Positions 28,418 to 37,086 of a DNA stretch of 64,000 bases are shown piece after piece. The notes under the pieces are model-generated. The model ran no database searches and was not told the DNA's origin. It saw only the letters and a list, made by a program, of their open reading frames with translations. The stretch is from Ketobacter alkanivorans (GTDB taxonomy: Bacteria; Pseudomonadota; Gammaproteobacteria; Pseudomonadales; Ketobacteraceae), in NCBI RefSeq assembly GCF_002863865.1, contig NZ_CP022684.1, forward strand, positions 3,067,501-3,131,500. Direction: 5' to 3'. Position 1 is the first letter of the stretch. Every line of letters starts with the position of its first letter. The position numbers and the translations under genes are program-made.

Positions 28418-29598
28418 CAGCAGAACAGATCAGCATAATCAAAGCCACTGCCCCAGTAGTGGGAAACCACGCCCGAGATATTACCGGGGCTTTTTATCCA
28501 TTGCTGTTTGAACGTTATCCCCATGTTCAGGCTTACTTTAATCAAACCCATCAGGTGCAAGGCACACAGCGAGAGGCGCTTGCCCAAGCATTGGTGGCGT
28601 ACGCTTCCCATATTGACGAGTTGGGCCAGTTGAGTGACGCAGTCAGCCTGATTACGCATAAGCATTGTTCCCTTAACATCCAACCCGAGCATTATGATCT
28701 GGTTGGGGAATGTTTGATGGAAGCCATTGCGATGGTATTGGGTGCCGCGGTGACCACCGCCGTGGCAGATGCTTGGTCAGCAGCCTATCGCCAACTGGCC
28801 GATATTCTTATCAATGCCGAGGCGATGATCTATCAACAGAATGCAGAGCGTCGGGGTGGATGGCAGGGTGAACGGCGTTTCTTAATAGAAGCCATTGTTC
28901 CGGAAAGCGCCACGATGACATCTTATTATCTAGTGCCTGAAGATCAGGAGCAGGCAATCGATTTTAGCGCAGGGCAATACGTGGGCCTGATCCTTACCAT
29001 CAATGGCAGCGTGGTTAGACGCAACTATAGCCTGTCGGATGCTCCCGGTGCACGCCACCTTCGGATCAGTGTTAAGCACGAGCAGGGTGGTGTGGCTTCT
29101 GGCTATTTACATCAACAGGCCAAGGAGGGTAATCCAGTACTGCTAACAGCACCATGCGGGGATTTCGTGCTCACGCAAGATGAATATGGACTTGATAAAC
29201 CACTCTACCTGGTGACCGGCGGTGCGGGTATCACACCTGCCATCAGCATGCTCAACAGCTGTGTGGCAAGTGGGCGAGAGATCGTGTTTGTTCATGCTGC
29301 CATTAATAGCGAGCATCATGCTTTTAGCGCCCATGTGCAGGCACTGGCATCAAATCATGACAATCTGAAAACGTTCTACATCTATGAGGCACCGTTGCCC
29401 AAGGATACACCCGATGCCACAGGCTACTTGAACGCGGATATGCTGAAAGCGCTGATGAGCGGGAGGCAAGATGTGGATCTTTACTATTTAGGGCCGAAGC
29501 CTTTTATGGCTTGTGTAAATCGAATTGTGCATGAGTTGGGCATTCCGCCGCAGCAAGTGCGCAGTGAATGGTTTGGGCCGAGGGAGGCGTTGGATTAG
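28411..29598 (+). CDS. hmp: Flavohaemoglobin (nitric oxide dioxygenase)
   Basis: 395 residues, as in E. coli Hmp (396). The N-terminal globin has the distal Tyr in GAFYPLLFERYP and the proximal His in HKHCSLNIQPEHYDLVGECL. The FAD domain carries RNYSLSDAPG, the NAD domain GGAGITPAISML, and the tail ends WFGP. It turns NO and O2 into nitrate using NAD(P)H in the cytoplasm. It is the last gene of the operon headed by a small membrane protein and HPP, behind an NsrR-like half-site, and is followed by a terminator. Confidence 0.96.
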   Translation: MLTAEQISIIKATAPVVGNHARDITGAFYPLLFERYPHVQAYFNQTHQVQGTQREALAQALVAYASHIDELGQLSDAVSLITHKHCSLNIQPEHYDLVGECLMEAIAMVLGAAVTTAVADAWSAAYRQLADILINAEAMIYQQNAERRGGWQGERRFLIEAIVPESATMTSYYLVPEDQEQAIDFSAGQYVGLILTINGSVVRRNYSLSDAPGARHLRISVKHEQGGVASGYLHQQAKEGNPVLLTAPCGDFVLTQDEYGLDKPLYLVTGGAGITPAISMLNSCVASGREIVFVHAAINSEHHAFSAHVQALASNHDNLKTFYIYEAPLPKDTPDATGYLNADMLKALMSGRQDVDLYYLGPKPFMACVNRIVHELGIPPQQVRSEWFGPREALD

Positions 29599-29642
29599 GG
29601 GTAGGATACCTTCACCTTTTTTTATACGGCCTGCAGACTCTT

Positions 29643-29670
29643 AAAAACACTCTCAAATAGGGTGTTTTTT
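29643..29670 (+). terminator. Terminator after hmp, inside a longer inverted repeat
   Basis: Arms AAAAACACTCT (29643-29653) and AGGGTGTTTTT (29659-29669) with one G-T pair, loop CAAAT and a T run. An outer perfect pair TATACGGC (29623-29630) and GCCGTATA (29681-29688) encloses it. Confidence 0.85.
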
Positions 29671-30100
29671 TGTATAGAAAGCCGTATATTTATGTCCAGA
29701 AAGTGTACATTTAATGAGCCGTTGCGTCATTAGAATCGAATACGCTGAGCCAAAGGCAATGAGCGATAGGGCCGTTAAAAAGCACATGCACTGAACAAAA
29801 AATGATAAAAGCCGAGGTTGCCAGGTATTTTAGTGTGACGTGAGTGACTTTGAGTAAAGCGCTCAGTGGTGGTTATTAATCTGTGAGGTCTGCAGATGGC
29901 CCGAAGCGGACATACATAAAGGATGGGTCGAATTTATTGTATATCAGGCAGAATAAAGTACCGATGGGATCATGGCTGACATGAGCAGCGTAAATAACGA
30001 AATAATGAGCTTGGTTCGCTAAAACACAAAATCAATTATTCTGACCCCATTGATCTTCGAGGTTTAACACTGCGAAAACGGCATAAAAAGGGTATTATTC
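29671..30100. other. Intergenic stretch at the left edge of the island
   Basis: No gene, tRNA or promoter is convincing here. Base composition drops towards AT as the defence genes approach. It holds the left copy of the 27-base inverted repeat (29887-29913). Confidence 0.6.
29887..29913 (-). repeat. Left copy of a 27-base inverted repeat flanking sir2-herA
   Basis: Read on the minus strand it begins ATGTCCGCTTCGGGC and ends GCAGACC. It matches the copy at 33041-33067, in opposite orientation, at 21 of 27 positions, with both ends identical (11 and 7 bases). Confidence 0.72.
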
Positions 30101-31234
30101 ATGGCATCAGAGTTAAATATTTCAGAAATATATGAACAGAATCTAAACTTTCTTATTGGTTCTGGCGCATCTTTCGGATACTTGCCAACCCTACAACTAT
30201 CACTCAAAGATAGTTTGACGGAAGAACAATTCACTGTAGAAACTCTATCTGTCGAATTGACCAAGCAGAATCAAGAAACACTAAATACGCTGTTATTTAT
30301 GCACTATTACAATTCCTGCATAAAACCAGCTATCGAATCAAACCCTCCAGTACCATTACCACCTCATAGATTAGAGGTAATAAGTCACTACACTGATTTC
30401 ATATCAACGGTTTCGAGTGTAATAAAGGAAAAGAAATCCAACGAACGAAAATGCAATATATACACTACAAACTATGATGGCTGCCTAGAATTTGCAGCAG
30501 AAAATATTTTAGCAAAGGGAGGTCAAACAGTTTCCATAAATGATGGAACAAGCGGCTTCAAGAAAAGATATTTTCATACGAAAAACTACAACAATCACGT
30601 TATACAAAGAGGAATATTTGATAACTATTCAACGCCAACACCTCAAATAAACGTCCTGCATGTACACGGATCAGTATATTGGAAAAAAGAAAGCGGTCAC
30701 ATTGTCGTAGACTATGGAAATCAGGACGCAGGAATATCATTCAGCGCAAGAGAATTGGATATTCTTAATGAATTTTCCACGATTGTTGGAAATGAGAATG
30801 CCACTGAAAACGACTTGCTTGCTTTTCAGCGCAACGACGAAATAGCTTGCCAAGCATTTTGGAGTAAGTACAACAAACTTCCTATAGTCAATCCAACCAA
30901 ATGGAAGTTTTATGAAACTGTTTTTGAAGAGAATTATTATCAAATTCTTAGGCATCTGAGCTTTGAGCTTGAGCGACCGAATACCGTTTTCATAACATTC
31001 GGGTTTTCATTCGCAGACGAACACATATTGCATCTTCTCCAGCGATCACTTTCAAACCCATCTCTCACCGTTTACGTTTGCTGCTTTAACGAGCCTGAGA
31101 AGTCCGTTATGTGTGAAAAATTTAAAGACTATCCCAATGTTAAGCTCGTAACAACCGAAGCAGTCCTAAACTTTTCTGCATTCAACTCAGAAGTATTTAC
31201 TTTATCAAAAGGCGATAGAACTGCTAATGGATAG
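30101..31234 (+). CDS. SIR2-domain antiphage effector
   Basis: A 377-residue SIR2-like NAD-binding protein. Motifs: GSGAS at 20-24 (first NAD loop), TTNYD at about 122-127 (the T-x-N-x-D of SIR2), LHVHGS at about 186-191 with the catalytic His, and GFSFADEH at about 300-307. In antiphage systems such domains deplete NAD+ and stop infected cells. The gene overlaps the herA start by 8 bases, giving the two-gene SIR2-HerA arrangement. Base composition is clearly more AT-rich than the flanking chromosome, a sign of transfer. RBS AAAGGG precedes the ATG. Confidence 0.9.
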   Translation: MASELNISEIYEQNLNFLIGSGASFGYLPTLQLSLKDSLTEEQFTVETLSVELTKQNQETLNTLLFMHYYNSCIKPAIESNPPVPLPPHRLEVISHYTDFISTVSSVIKEKKSNERKCNIYTTNYDGCLEFAAENILAKGGQTVSINDGTSGFKKRYFHTKNYNNHVIQRGIFDNYSTPTPQINVLHVHGSVYWKKESGHIVVDYGNQDAGISFSARELDILNEFSTIVGNENATENDLLAFQRNDEIACQAFWSKYNKLPIVNPTKWKFYETVFEENYYQILRHLSFELERPNTVFITFGFSFADEHILHLLQRSLSNPSLTVYVCCFNEPEKSVMCEKFKDYPNVKLVTTEAVLNFSAFNSEVFTLSKGDRTANG

Positions 31235-32987
31235 TGTTGGAGAGGTAATAGAGGTACGAGGTGTAAGAATTGTTATTCGAGTTTTTGACGAATCAAACAA
31301 GGAAACGCTTTTTTACCTTGGAGAGAAATATAAAGGCATCTCAATACGGGAACACGTGACAATACGGCGCGGTTTTAGAAATATAGTTTGTATCGTCGAG
31401 GGCGAGTATTTGGATGAAAAGAAATTGAACGAAGATCAGACCGACTTTGTTAGAAAGGTTGAACTAAAGCCAATAGGTTACTTTCAAGAAGGTGAATTTT
31501 TGGAGGGAATAAAATACCTCCCAATGATTCGAGATTCGGTATTCCTTATATCAGAGTCCGAGCTATCAGCAATATATGGACGATGCCAAGAAGATTTTGT
31601 CGTAGGAAAGCTGTTAAAGGAAGGAATTCCTGTTTCCCTATCATGGTCGAAGCTGTTTAATACCCATATTGGAATCTTTGGAAATACAGGAAGTGGAAAG
31701 TCCAACACATTAACCAATTTATATACAAATTTATTTGAAAAAAAGAAAGGCAGCATAACTGGAAAAAGCCAATTTATTGTTCTCGACTTTAATGGTGAAT
31801 ACACTGGAAACCAGCTTCTCCCGAGGGAGGAGAAAAGCGTATATATACTCGACACAAAAACCGACCAAGGACAGCAGTTTCCACTTTCTGAAGAGGAATT
31901 TTGGGATGCGGAGGTTTTTGGCATACTTTTTAAGGCTACGGAAAACACCCAAAAACCGTTTTTGTCTAGGGTAGTTAAAGGGCGGGAGAAATATTTGGAC
32001 GCGCCCAACAGCCTACAAGCCTACACTAAAAAGATTTTTACTCGCGCATTGACTTCCGCTTCACCTAAAAAAGAGTTTTCAGATCTTCTCAGGATTGTTG
32101 CAAAACTAATAGGCGAAACGCAGTTAGAAAATCAGCTATCTCGACTTAGCTGGCATGGAAAAAATGAGAATTTTTACTTGCCAGAAGGTCATTTAAATGG
32201 CGGTGAAAACGATCCCACATACGTCACCCATTTTAGATATGATGTAGACAATATCACGTTACCTAATTTATCGCATTTTGATCAACTGATTGTACGGATA
32301 AACCTTCAGCTTGCGAGCGATCTAATTGGTGGGTATGTTCAATTCGACCATATTCAGCCTCTCCTAAAAAGAATAGAGTCATCAATTTCTTCATTGAAGA
32401 AAGTAATTACAGTTTCAAATGAGCAAGACGATAAGATTCTTACCGTCATCTCAATGAGAAAGGCAAATCAGGAAACAAAAAAGGTAATTCCATTGCTGCT
32501 TGCAAAGTATTATTACAACAAGCATAAAAATGCCCTTGCAAACCAAAGTCCACCGACAAAAACGATGCATCTCATAATTGATGAGGCTCATAACATTTTG
32601 TCAGTGCAATCAAACAGGGAGCATGAAAGTTGGAAAGATTATAGGCTGGAACTTTTTGAAGAAATAATTAAGGAAGGCAGGAAGTTTGGTATGTATCTTA
32701 CGCTTTCCAGTCAACGACCAGCAGATATATCTCCTACGATAATGTCACAATTGCATAACTTTTTTATTCATAGGCTAGTCAACGATAGGGATTTATTTTT
32801 GCTGGAAAACACTGTAAGCACGTTAGACAGCCTATCGCGAGGTATGATTCCAAACTTGAGCAAAGGTTGCTGTATAGTAACAGGCACTTCTTTTGACTTG
32901 CCGATGGTAATTCAATTCAACAAGCTGAATATTGAGCATCAGCCCGATAGTGATGACGTAGATTTAAATGTCTTGTGGAGCAATTAA
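31227..32987 (+). CDS. HerA-like ATPase/helicase, SIR2 partner
   Basis: 586 residues. An N-terminal HAS-barrel-like segment (1-95) precedes the P-loop GNTGSGKS at about 152-159, a Walker B LIIDEAH near 450, and a C-terminal SSQRPADISPTIMSQLHNFF with the conserved Gln/Arg used for intersubunit ATP hydrolysis in HerA/FtsK rings. HerA ATPases form hexamers; in the published SIR2-HerA (Nezha-type) systems the ring assembles with SIR2 and controls NADase/nuclease activity. The start ATG lies inside the end of the SIR2 gene, so they are translationally coupled. It is strongly AT-rich. Confidence 0.9.
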   Translation: MDSVGEVIEVRGVRIVIRVFDESNKETLFYLGEKYKGISIREHVTIRRGFRNIVCIVEGEYLDEKKLNEDQTDFVRKVELKPIGYFQEGEFLEGIKYLPMIRDSVFLISESELSAIYGRCQEDFVVGKLLKEGIPVSLSWSKLFNTHIGIFGNTGSGKSNTLTNLYTNLFEKKKGSITGKSQFIVLDFNGEYTGNQLLPREEKSVYILDTKTDQGQQFPLSEEEFWDAEVFGILFKATENTQKPFLSRVVKGREKYLDAPNSLQAYTKKIFTRALTSASPKKEFSDLLRIVAKLIGETQLENQLSRLSWHGKNENFYLPEGHLNGGENDPTYVTHFRYDVDNITLPNLSHFDQLIVRINLQLASDLIGGYVQFDHIQPLLKRIESSISSLKKVITVSNEQDDKILTVISMRKANQETKKVIPLLLAKYYYNKHKNALANQSPPTKTMHLIIDEAHNILSVQSNREHESWKDYRLELFEEIIKEGRKFGMYLTLSSQRPADISPTIMSQLHNFFIHRLVNDRDLFLLENTVSTLDSLSRGMIPNLSKGCCIVTGTSFDLPMVIQFNKLNIEHQPDSDDVDLNVLWSN

Positions 32988-33040
32988 CCAAACTTTTTAA
33001 TTGCAGGAATCAGGGGCAGGACTTTGATTCTAATCCACTA

Positions 33041-33067
33041 ATGTCCGCTTCTGGCTGAAAGCAGACC
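33041..33067 (+). repeat. Right copy of the 27-base inverted repeat
   Basis: Begins ATGTCCGCTTCTGGC and ends GCAGACC, 54 bases after the herA stop. It can itself fold weakly (GTCCGCTT with AAGCAGAC, one mismatch), so it might be a dispersed REP-like element and not an element end. Confidence 0.72.
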
Positions 33068-33100
33068 GTAAGTAAACGTATTATCATTAAATATCAACAT

Positions 33101-33709
33101 ATGAAGCACCTAAAAATACTGGCACTACTTGTCATTAGCATTAACTCAGCTGCTGAAGTAACCGAACAAGTTGACTTCGAGTACTACTATGTAAACGGTC
33201 AAACAATGAAAGAGTTGACCTTATCCATGAAGGAAAACAGTCCGGTTATTCGTGGTAACTCAAAACATGCTGCGACAGCAAGACTTAAGATTCAATATCG
33301 TTATTCAAATCATAAGAATACTGCTGGCTGCTCGCTAATTAATCCCGAAGTCCGACTAAAGACAACTTATGTCCTACCCAAAATAATAGAAAATCGTAGT
33401 AGCGATAGGGTCATCACTGTGTTCAAGGAATATTTATCCCGTTTGATGAAGCATGAGCAAGCACATAGAAACATTGCTTTCGAGTCAGCTCAACAACTTG
33501 ATAAGAGTTTGGCATTGCTACCTCTTGCAACTGATTGTGCCTCGCTGAAGCGCAACACCAGAACCTTGTACTCGCGGATCAATGAGGATCAAAAACGCCG
33601 AAATCAGATTTATGACAAAGAAACCCAGCACGGTGTACTGCAAGGGGTTTCATTTATGGATATTGTTAAACCATTGGTAAAAACAAGAAAAGAACTTCTA
33701 GAATTTTGA
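33101..33709 (+). CDS. DUF922 putative secreted zinc protease
   Basis: 202 residues with a short signal peptide (MKHLKILALLVISINSAAEV). The DUF922 body is recognisable: YYYVNGQTMKELTLSM near the start, CSLINPEVRLKTTYVLPK, then HEQAH at 118-122, a zinc HExxH motif. The family is predicted to be periplasmic metalloproteases but no substrate is established. It is AT-rich, lies just outside the right repeat of the SIR2-HerA module and has no clear Shine-Dalgarno. Confidence 0.8.
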   Translation: MKHLKILALLVISINSAAEVTEQVDFEYYYVNGQTMKELTLSMKENSPVIRGNSKHAATARLKIQYRYSNHKNTAGCSLINPEVRLKTTYVLPKIIENRSSDRVITVFKEYLSRLMKHEQAHRNIAFESAQQLDKSLALLPLATDCASLKRNTRTLYSRINEDQKRRNQIYDKETQHGVLQGVSFMDIVKPLVKTRKELLEF

Positions 33710-33853
33710 TCCAGCTCCATGTTCCTATAGCTAATTGCTGTACCTGCGTCGCAGCACTTGCGACATTAGTTGGCGTTTGCTCCAAGCCGAAATCAGACTA
33801 CCCAGTATCACTCCCAATCAAAAAGAACAACCCAGAAAGAGGAATCCCATTGA

Positions 33854-35071
33854 GTGATCGAAGTTAATAGCCCACAAGATTTGGCGCGCTTACGTCGCCT
33901 TTCCCTATCTGCACAGGGTTTACTTCAAAGCCAGCCCTTTGGGCAGGGTTTGGCAGGGGCACGCAAGGCAATTAACCACCTAGGCTATGTGCAAATTGAC
34001 ACCATATCGGTTGTGGAGCGTGCACATCACCATGTTTTACATTCCAGAGTGCCTAAATTTAACCCAGTCATGACCAATCAAATGTTGGTAAGTGGTGAAA
34101 TTTTTGAATATTGGGCTCACGCTGCTGCTTTTCTGCCTATTTCCGATTTTCGCTTCTCTTTACCGTATAAACACGCAATCAAAAACGGGCAAACCCACTG
34201 GTATAAAACACCTGATAGAAAACTCATGGCGGAACTGTTGGCACGCATACGTTCAGATGGCCCGTTGCGATCCCGCGATATAGAAACCAACAGGGCAAGG
34301 AATACAGGGTGGTGGGATTTGAAACCCGCCAAAAAGGCGCTCGAGCAATTGTATATGGAAGGGGATCTAATGGTGAGTAACCGTGAAGGATTCCAAAAAA
34401 CCTATGATCTGACCGAGCGAGTGCTTCCATCCCATATCAATTCAAAAATGCCTGATATGGAAGAGTTTGCAGAGCACATTGTAGATCAACAGCTACGCTG
34501 CCATGGCTTTGCATCACTGAAAGGGTTCACCTACCAGCGCAGAAACGCAGGCTTAAGGGATGCAGTGAAAGCTTTGGTAAACGAAAGGTTGGCGCAAGGC
34601 ACATTAGAACAAGTACGCGTTAATAATAGTGATGTGTTCTTGATTGAAACGGGCGCCCTGGAGCGCCGCCTTCCCAGGCTGAGTAACCGCGTTTCAATTC
34701 TATCACCCTTTGATAATGCCGTGATTCAGCGTGAACGGCTCAAAGCACTGTTTGATTTTGACTATCAAATAGAGTGTTATGTACCTGAGGCCAAGCGTCA
34801 GTACGGATACTTTAGTTTACCTCTACTTTATCAAGATCAATTTATTGGCCGAATGGATTGTAAAGCACACCGTAAAACCAGGCATCTGGAAATCAAGTCA
34901 CTCTATTTTGAGCAACACGATTTTGAGGCGGCTGCAATTATTGATGCATTCACAGATGCCGTTGCAACGTTTTGCCGGTTTCAAGAATGCGATTCGGTGT
35001 CGTTAACAAAAGTCCATCCCAAAAATTTAGCCCAGCAGTTGTGCCATGCACTGCATAAAATCGAAGAGTAG
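33854..35071 (+). CDS. AlkX/YcaQ-type DNA crosslink glycosylase
   Basis: 405 residues of the winged-helix HTH_42 family that unhooks alkylated or interstrand-crosslinked DNA bases. The catalytic motif is Q47-I-D49 in GYVQIDTISVVERAHH; the Q-x-D form marks the AlkX/YcaQ branch (Q-x-Q marks AlkZ). EYWAHAAAFLP and SILSPFDNAVIQRERLKALF are also typical. The start is a GTG at 33854 with a distant GAGGA. It lies in the accessory island and is less AT-rich than the SIR2-HerA genes. Confidence 0.85.
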   Translation: MIEVNSPQDLARLRRLSLSAQGLLQSQPFGQGLAGARKAINHLGYVQIDTISVVERAHHHVLHSRVPKFNPVMTNQMLVSGEIFEYWAHAAAFLPISDFRFSLPYKHAIKNGQTHWYKTPDRKLMAELLARIRSDGPLRSRDIETNRARNTGWWDLKPAKKALEQLYMEGDLMVSNREGFQKTYDLTERVLPSHINSKMPDMEEFAEHIVDQQLRCHGFASLKGFTYQRRNAGLRDAVKALVNERLAQGTLEQVRVNNSDVFLIETGALERRLPRLSNRVSILSPFDNAVIQRERLKALFDFDYQIECYVPEAKRQYGYFSLPLLYQDQFIGRMDCKAHRKTRHLEIKSLYFEQHDFEAAAIIDAFTDAVATFCRFQECDSVSLTKVHPKNLAQQLCHALHKIEE

Positions 35072-35220
35072 CGGGAGAAGCAATTCAACACACAAATAGG
35101 CAAGCCAAACTCTAACAGCAAACTACGTAGTTGTAAGTGGTTACATCATGCGATAGGGCTTGGCAGTCCTGAAATGTTTTTCACAACAAGACGTTCAAGC
35201 CCATATCTGCAAACACCTCT

Positions 35221-35838
35221 TTAAACAGGTTGAACCACAACACAAAAATGATAATGACCTATCTGTGCACTCTGGGTAGATGCATTTGGAAACTCAGCAG
35301 CAACATTTGCCAGTATTTTCGCGGTAGTTAAAGGATGAAAGGATATCAATACCGCGAATACTCTTTTATTTAATGGACGAGCAGAGCCATGAATTTGTTC
35401 AGCAAATCTATAGTAGTCAAGGCGATCGCTCATTGGCTTTAACTTTTCCATGTCGCTCTTAAGCGCACTTTTCCAGCTCATTGATGAGAACTTGCCACGT
35501 TTATTCCCACTTTCGGCCTTTATCTCAATATAATAGCAGGTACGCTTGTCAACAAAGTTCTTTAAACTAAACGGGTGCATCGGGTCTGGTGGTGGTGGGC
35601 GATGATGAACTGCGGCGAAATCCGAATTCAAAGACCTCCAGTGAGGTGCATCATACGGGATCTCTCTAATTTTTGTCCCGCCAAAATCCGGATGCTCCGT
35701 TGAAACTCCCCAGCGCGTCTTAATGGCCCTGTCGATAATAACTTGGGCATAGATTTCGTTTTGGGCGCCGGATTTAAAACCTTCAACAAGTTCAGGGCCG
35801 TAATTTACTATTAAATTTGCAAAAGTAGTAGGTTTCAT
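35221..35838 (-). CDS. Hypothetical protein, possible PD-(D/E)XK-like fold
   Basis: 205 residues, no family recognised. A conserved-looking core CYYIEIKAES (E105, K107) could be the ExK of a restriction-endonuclease-like fold, with an upstream Asp in NSDFAAVHH (D73). There is no signal peptide or membrane segment. RAIKTRWGVSTEHPDFGGTK and a terminal strand GHYHFCVVVQPV are further landmarks. It sits alone at the right end of the accessory island. The nuclease idea is inference from a short motif only. Confidence 0.6.
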   Translation of the reverse strand: MKPTTFANLIVNYGPELVEGFKSGAQNEIYAQVIIDRAIKTRWGVSTEHPDFGGTKIREIPYDAPHWRSLNSDFAAVHHRPPPPDPMHPFSLKNFVDKRTCYYIEIKAESGNKRGKFSSMSWKSALKSDMEKLKPMSDRLDYYRFAEQIHGSARPLNKRVFAVLISFHPLTTAKILANVAAEFPNASTQSAQIGHYHFCVVVQPV

Positions 35839-36034
35839 GCGCCATCCTGATTGGCTACCGTTAGTTAATGCTTTCAGTTCAATTAACTACGAATGAACTT
35901 GATCCCCTGGTCAAACCATTCTCGATATCGAGTTGGTTCTACATTTCACTTTTCAACAGGTGATCATGGTTGCCTAATATATATTAAGTTTTTCGACGAC
36001 GCGATGCTTTAGTGCTGATAGCCTCTTTCTTGAC

Positions 36035-36934
36035 TCACTCGCCTGTATCAAAACGTTGTTCCAACTCCCTGGCTATAAACTCAATAAAGGCCCGTGTCTT
36101 TGCAGGCATATATTCCCGCCTGGGAAACACAGCATAAATGGATCGCTGCGTTCTGGTCAGCCCTGGGAATAGGTTAATCAGTTTTCCTTCCGCCACTTCC
36201 TCTTCCAGCAGAAAGCTCGGAACTCGAGCGATGGCAGTGCCACCCAGGACAATCGCTTTAAGCGCCAGACTGTTGTTGGAAACGATATCCGCCTTTAACT
36301 TGATCACGGTTGTTATGCCCTGTTCATCCTCAAAAGCCCATTCCAAAGCCGAATCCTGAAAGCGGAAACTGGCTATACGATGATGGGTGAGATCCTCTGG
36401 TGATTGCGGCACGCCATGCTGTTCGAGATAGGCAGGCGCAGCCACTACCAAATGATTACAGGTACCAAGGCGGCGAGCGGTGAGGGAAGAATTCCCCAGT
36501 TCACCGATGCGGATGGAGATATCGAAGCCGGGCTCAATCACATCCAGTTTGCGGTCATCGAAGTTCAACTCTATTTGCACCAGCGGGAACTGCACCAGGA
36601 AACGGGGAATCAGCGGCGCTATATGCAGGATACCAAAGGACATGGGCAGGTTCACAAAGAGACGGCCGCGGGGTTCGCGGTTCATTGATCGCACCTCATC
36701 CACCGCCGCATCAATACTGCCCAGGCTATTGCTGCATTCCTGATAAAAGCGCTCCCCTGCCTCGGTCAGGCTAAGGCTGCGGGTGGTGCGGTTCAATAGC
36801 CTCACCCCCAGATGGCTTTCCAGCAGGCTCAACCGCTTGCTCAATACGGAGCGGGATGAGCCGAGGGCTTCCGCAGCCCCGGTGAAGCTGCCTGCTTCTA
36901 CCACCGCCACGAAATTGCGGATCTCTTCCAGCAT
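36035..36934 (-). CDS. LysR-family transcriptional regulator
   Basis: 299 residues. Winged helix MLEEIRNFVAVVEAGSFTGA then AEALGSSRSVLSKRLSLLES, with the effector domain running from GRLFVNLPMSFGILHIAPLI to the C-terminus; this N-terminus matches the large CrgA-like LysR group. It is divergent from the cyclase-nitroreductase-EamA operon with 152 bases between them, so it probably regulates it. Confidence 0.9.
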   Translation of the reverse strand: MLEEIRNFVAVVEAGSFTGAAEALGSSRSVLSKRLSLLESHLGVRLLNRTTRSLSLTEAGERFYQECSNSLGSIDAAVDEVRSMNREPRGRLFVNLPMSFGILHIAPLIPRFLVQFPLVQIELNFDDRKLDVIEPGFDISIRIGELGNSSLTARRLGTCNHLVVAAPAYLEQHGVPQSPEDLTHHRIASFRFQDSALEWAFEDEQGITTVIKLKADIVSNNSLALKAIVLGGTAIARVPSFLLEEEVAEGKLINLFPGLTRTQRSIYAVFPRREYMPAKTRAFIEFIARELEQRFDTGE

Positions 36935-37086
36935 GGATTACCTCTCGACGAGCTCATGTTGTGTTTGATTAGTCAATTTATGAGAACAATCTTATTCCTA
37001 AACATGCGTTTATCAACCTTTTAGATGCGAATAGGCTGTATTCACCTTAGATAACCCGTATCGAGACACCTTCAAGCAAGAGGCGT

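Noticed and set aside
29600..36034. A prophage or integrative element
   Set aside because: No phage structural gene, integrase, tRNA or direct repeat was found; only the inverted repeat and composition shift remain.
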